DNA of 31,100 nt from Kistimonas scapharcae (GTDB taxonomy: Bacteria > Pseudomonadota > Gammaproteobacteria > Pseudomonadales > Endozoicomonadaceae): the NCBI RefSeq assembly GCF_039540975.1, contig NZ_BAABFL010000064.1:1-31100 (forward strand), in the 5' to 3' direction. The notes beneath the pieces were generated by a model. It was not told the DNA's origin. It did not search any database and saw only the letters and a program-made list of their open reading frames with translations. This document shows positions 30,078 to 31,100 of the stretch, piece after piece. Made by a program: the position numbers and the translations under genes. Position 1 is the first letter of the stretch, and each line of letters opens with the position of its first letter.

Positions 30078-30288
30078 GGATGCCTCCTTTTTACTCAAAT
30101 GTGTGATTTGTGAGTATGTGCTGATCGTAGGGATGCAGCTAAACTCCATTTAGGGCAAGGATTGCCAGTCATAGGTATTGATTCTTTAGACCTGAGTGGT
30201 GCGTTGGGGTTCCGGGTATTTGTCTGGCTACAGATTTATAGACGATAAGCGGTATTTATGAGGGAAAAAACACCATTCGGGAGAGGGT
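30078..30288. promoter_or_regulatory. Divergent promoter region of the secreted hypothetical and methyltransferase genes
   Basis: 211 bases between divergent starts. No clear operator or -35/-10 pair is seen; the GGAGAGGG before ATG 30289 is a good ribosome binding site. Confidence 0.35.
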
Positions 30289-31002
30289 ATGGAAGGCCTA
30301 CAAAGCAGGCAGATGACATTTTGGGAGCGGGTGAGGCTGTGGCCGCTCTCAATACTGGTTTCAGTGCGAGAGGCGCGCTTAGCCCTGCAGGCACTGCCGT
30401 TTGTGATTAACTGGAACTTCCTGCGAACAGAGTTCTGGCGCCGGTTGCTGTTTTCGAGGCGCGATGCCTGGCGATTGAGCCGGGATTATTATTCTGGGCA
30501 AGCATCATCGGATGTGCACTGTTTCGGTGAAACCCCACTACTGACGCTGGCTAGAATCCAAAGACGGGCAGGCATTAATGCTGGCGATGAAGTGCTCGAA
30601 GTGGGGGCTGCGACCGGGCGTAATTGTTTCTGGTTGGCAACAGTGATTGGTTGCCGTGTTGTTGGCCTTGAACATATTCCAGAATTTGTCAGTCGGGCTG
30701 ACAGTGTGGTTAGACGAATTGGCTGCCAAGAACAGATGCGCTTCGTTTGTGGTGATATGGAGGAGTCGCTGCCTGGTAAGCCTGATGTCATTTATCTCTA
30801 TGGCTCTAATCTTGAAGATGATCTGATTACCCGGTTTGCCCAGCGTTGCTGTGAAAAGGGAGAGGGTGTCAGGGTTATCACGGTAAGTTATCCCCTGACA
30901 AACTATCTGCCTGGGGCTTTTGAGCTTATTGACGCATTTCCTGCGGTGTTCACCTGGGGTGTGACAACCGTTTATGTACAGAGGATTGTCCGGGCAGCAT
31001 AG
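30289..31002 (+). CDS. Class I SAM-dependent methyltransferase
   Basis: This is a 237-residue protein. An N-terminal region of about 85 residues with WPLSILVSVREARLALQALP and RRLLFSRRDAWRLSRDYYSG is followed by the methyltransferase core: motif I VLEVGAATGRN (about residue 99), the acidic end of strand 2 VVGLEHIPE, motif II-type CGDMEE, and VIYLYGSNLEDDLITRFAQR with VITVSYPLTNY. That last pair is typical of a group of small uncharacterised methyltransferases, some related to lipid or DOT1-like enzymes. The substrate is unknown. GGAGAGGG precedes ATG 30289. A long hairpin overlaps its stop codon. Confidence 0.75.
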   Translation: MEGLQSRQMTFWERVRLWPLSILVSVREARLALQALPFVINWNFLRTEFWRRLLFSRRDAWRLSRDYYSGQASSDVHCFGETPLLTLARIQRRAGINAGDEVLEVGAATGRNCFWLATVIGCRVVGLEHIPEFVSRADSVVRRIGCQEQMRFVCGDMEESLPGKPDVIYLYGSNLEDDLITRFAQRCCEKGEGVRVITVSYPLTNYLPGAFELIDAFPAVFTWGVTTVYVQRIVRAA

Positions 31003-31015
31003 GCCCGGACAATCC
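30983..31015. terminator. 13-bp hairpin overlapping the end of the methyltransferase gene
   Basis: GGATTGTCCGGGC (30983-30995) and GCCCGGACAATCC (31003-31015) are perfect inverted copies around a 7-nt loop that includes the stop codon. No T-tract follows, so it may be an mRNA 3'-end stabiliser or a Rho-type end rather than an intrinsic terminator. Confidence 0.55.
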
Positions 31016-31100
31016 TGTAGGGGCTGTTGACGTTTCATTGAAAGCCTTGAACCAAGCCTGAAAATCCGCAGTATGTTGCTACCGCTCATGCTTTCATACG
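31016..31100. other. Right edge of the window, possible mobile-element end
   Basis: The stretch begins TAGGGGCTGTTGACGTTTC directly behind the hairpin. GGGGCTGTT-type beginnings occur in several insertion-sequence ends (for example IS5-like), and no gene is seen. The remaining sequence is too short to decide. Confidence 0.2.

Noticed and set aside
30538..31089. 183-codon minus-strand frame opposite the methyltransferase
   Set aside because: Antisense shadow crossing the hairpin; the plus strand has the SAM-binding motif.

Overview
The window looks like chromosome from a marine-type gammaproteobacterium with about 50% G+C, perhaps of the Oceanospirillales/Hahellaceae/Endozoicomonadaceae kind. 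This rests on gene content and order: bamD divergent from rluD-pgeF-clpB, a DUF3094 gene ahead of ndh, a MutT-ThiE fusion, yacG, HU-beta, RecD2, and VpsP- and FlgO-type proteins. No 16S gene or species marker is present, so the placement is an inference.

Positions 1-3.1 kb are accessory DNA. They hold the left end of an IS66-type element that has cut into a small gene, a HipB-HipA toxin-antitoxin operon with a twin-palindrome operator, and a MNT-type nucleotidyltransferase whose partner gene is broken by an early stop. Positions 3.2-5.4 kb carry a secreted RimB-like protease-fold protein and a two-gene exopolysaccharide fragment (CpsB-type phosphatase, VpsP). Positions 5.7-9.7 kb hold a large SWIM/SNF2 helicase, with an ambiguous base at its C-terminus and the usual tail missing, and a T5orf172 (GIY-YIG-like) protein. 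Positions 9.9-12.2 kb are gene-poor: small hypotheticals, an orphan antitoxin-like protein, a terminator with no obvious gene, and a frameshifted SEC-C gene.

Positions 12.2-17.3 kb hold recD2, an HU gene with its terminator, a cold-shock-domain protein, a tail-anchored hypothetical, and two adjacent lipoproteins (the second FlgO-like). A 1.1-kb non-coding stretch rich in inverted repeats follows. The next block (18.4-20.8 kb) is visibly AT-richer and carries a leader ORF, mutT-thiE, and an unrecognised 413-residue protein with a weak kinase-like motif set.

Positions 20.85-26.7 kb are core genome: yacG, bamD, and the rluD-pgeF-clpB cluster with a sigma-32-like promoter before clpB. Behind clpB lie three copies of a 17-nt repeat that can form two mutually exclusive hairpins. 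They are followed by an amplified tRNA array, Asn-Lys-Asn-Lys-Asn-Lys-Lys, whose Asn-Lys spacers contain a hairpin with compensatory base changes. The window ends with ndh and its DUF3094 partner, a secreted hypothetical protein and a SAM-dependent methyltransferase.

No complete new defence or mobile system was found. The best leads are the HipB twin operator, the competing hairpins after clpB, the covarying tRNA spacer hairpin, the AT-rich unknown protein, and the structured intergenic region at 17.3-18.4 kb.
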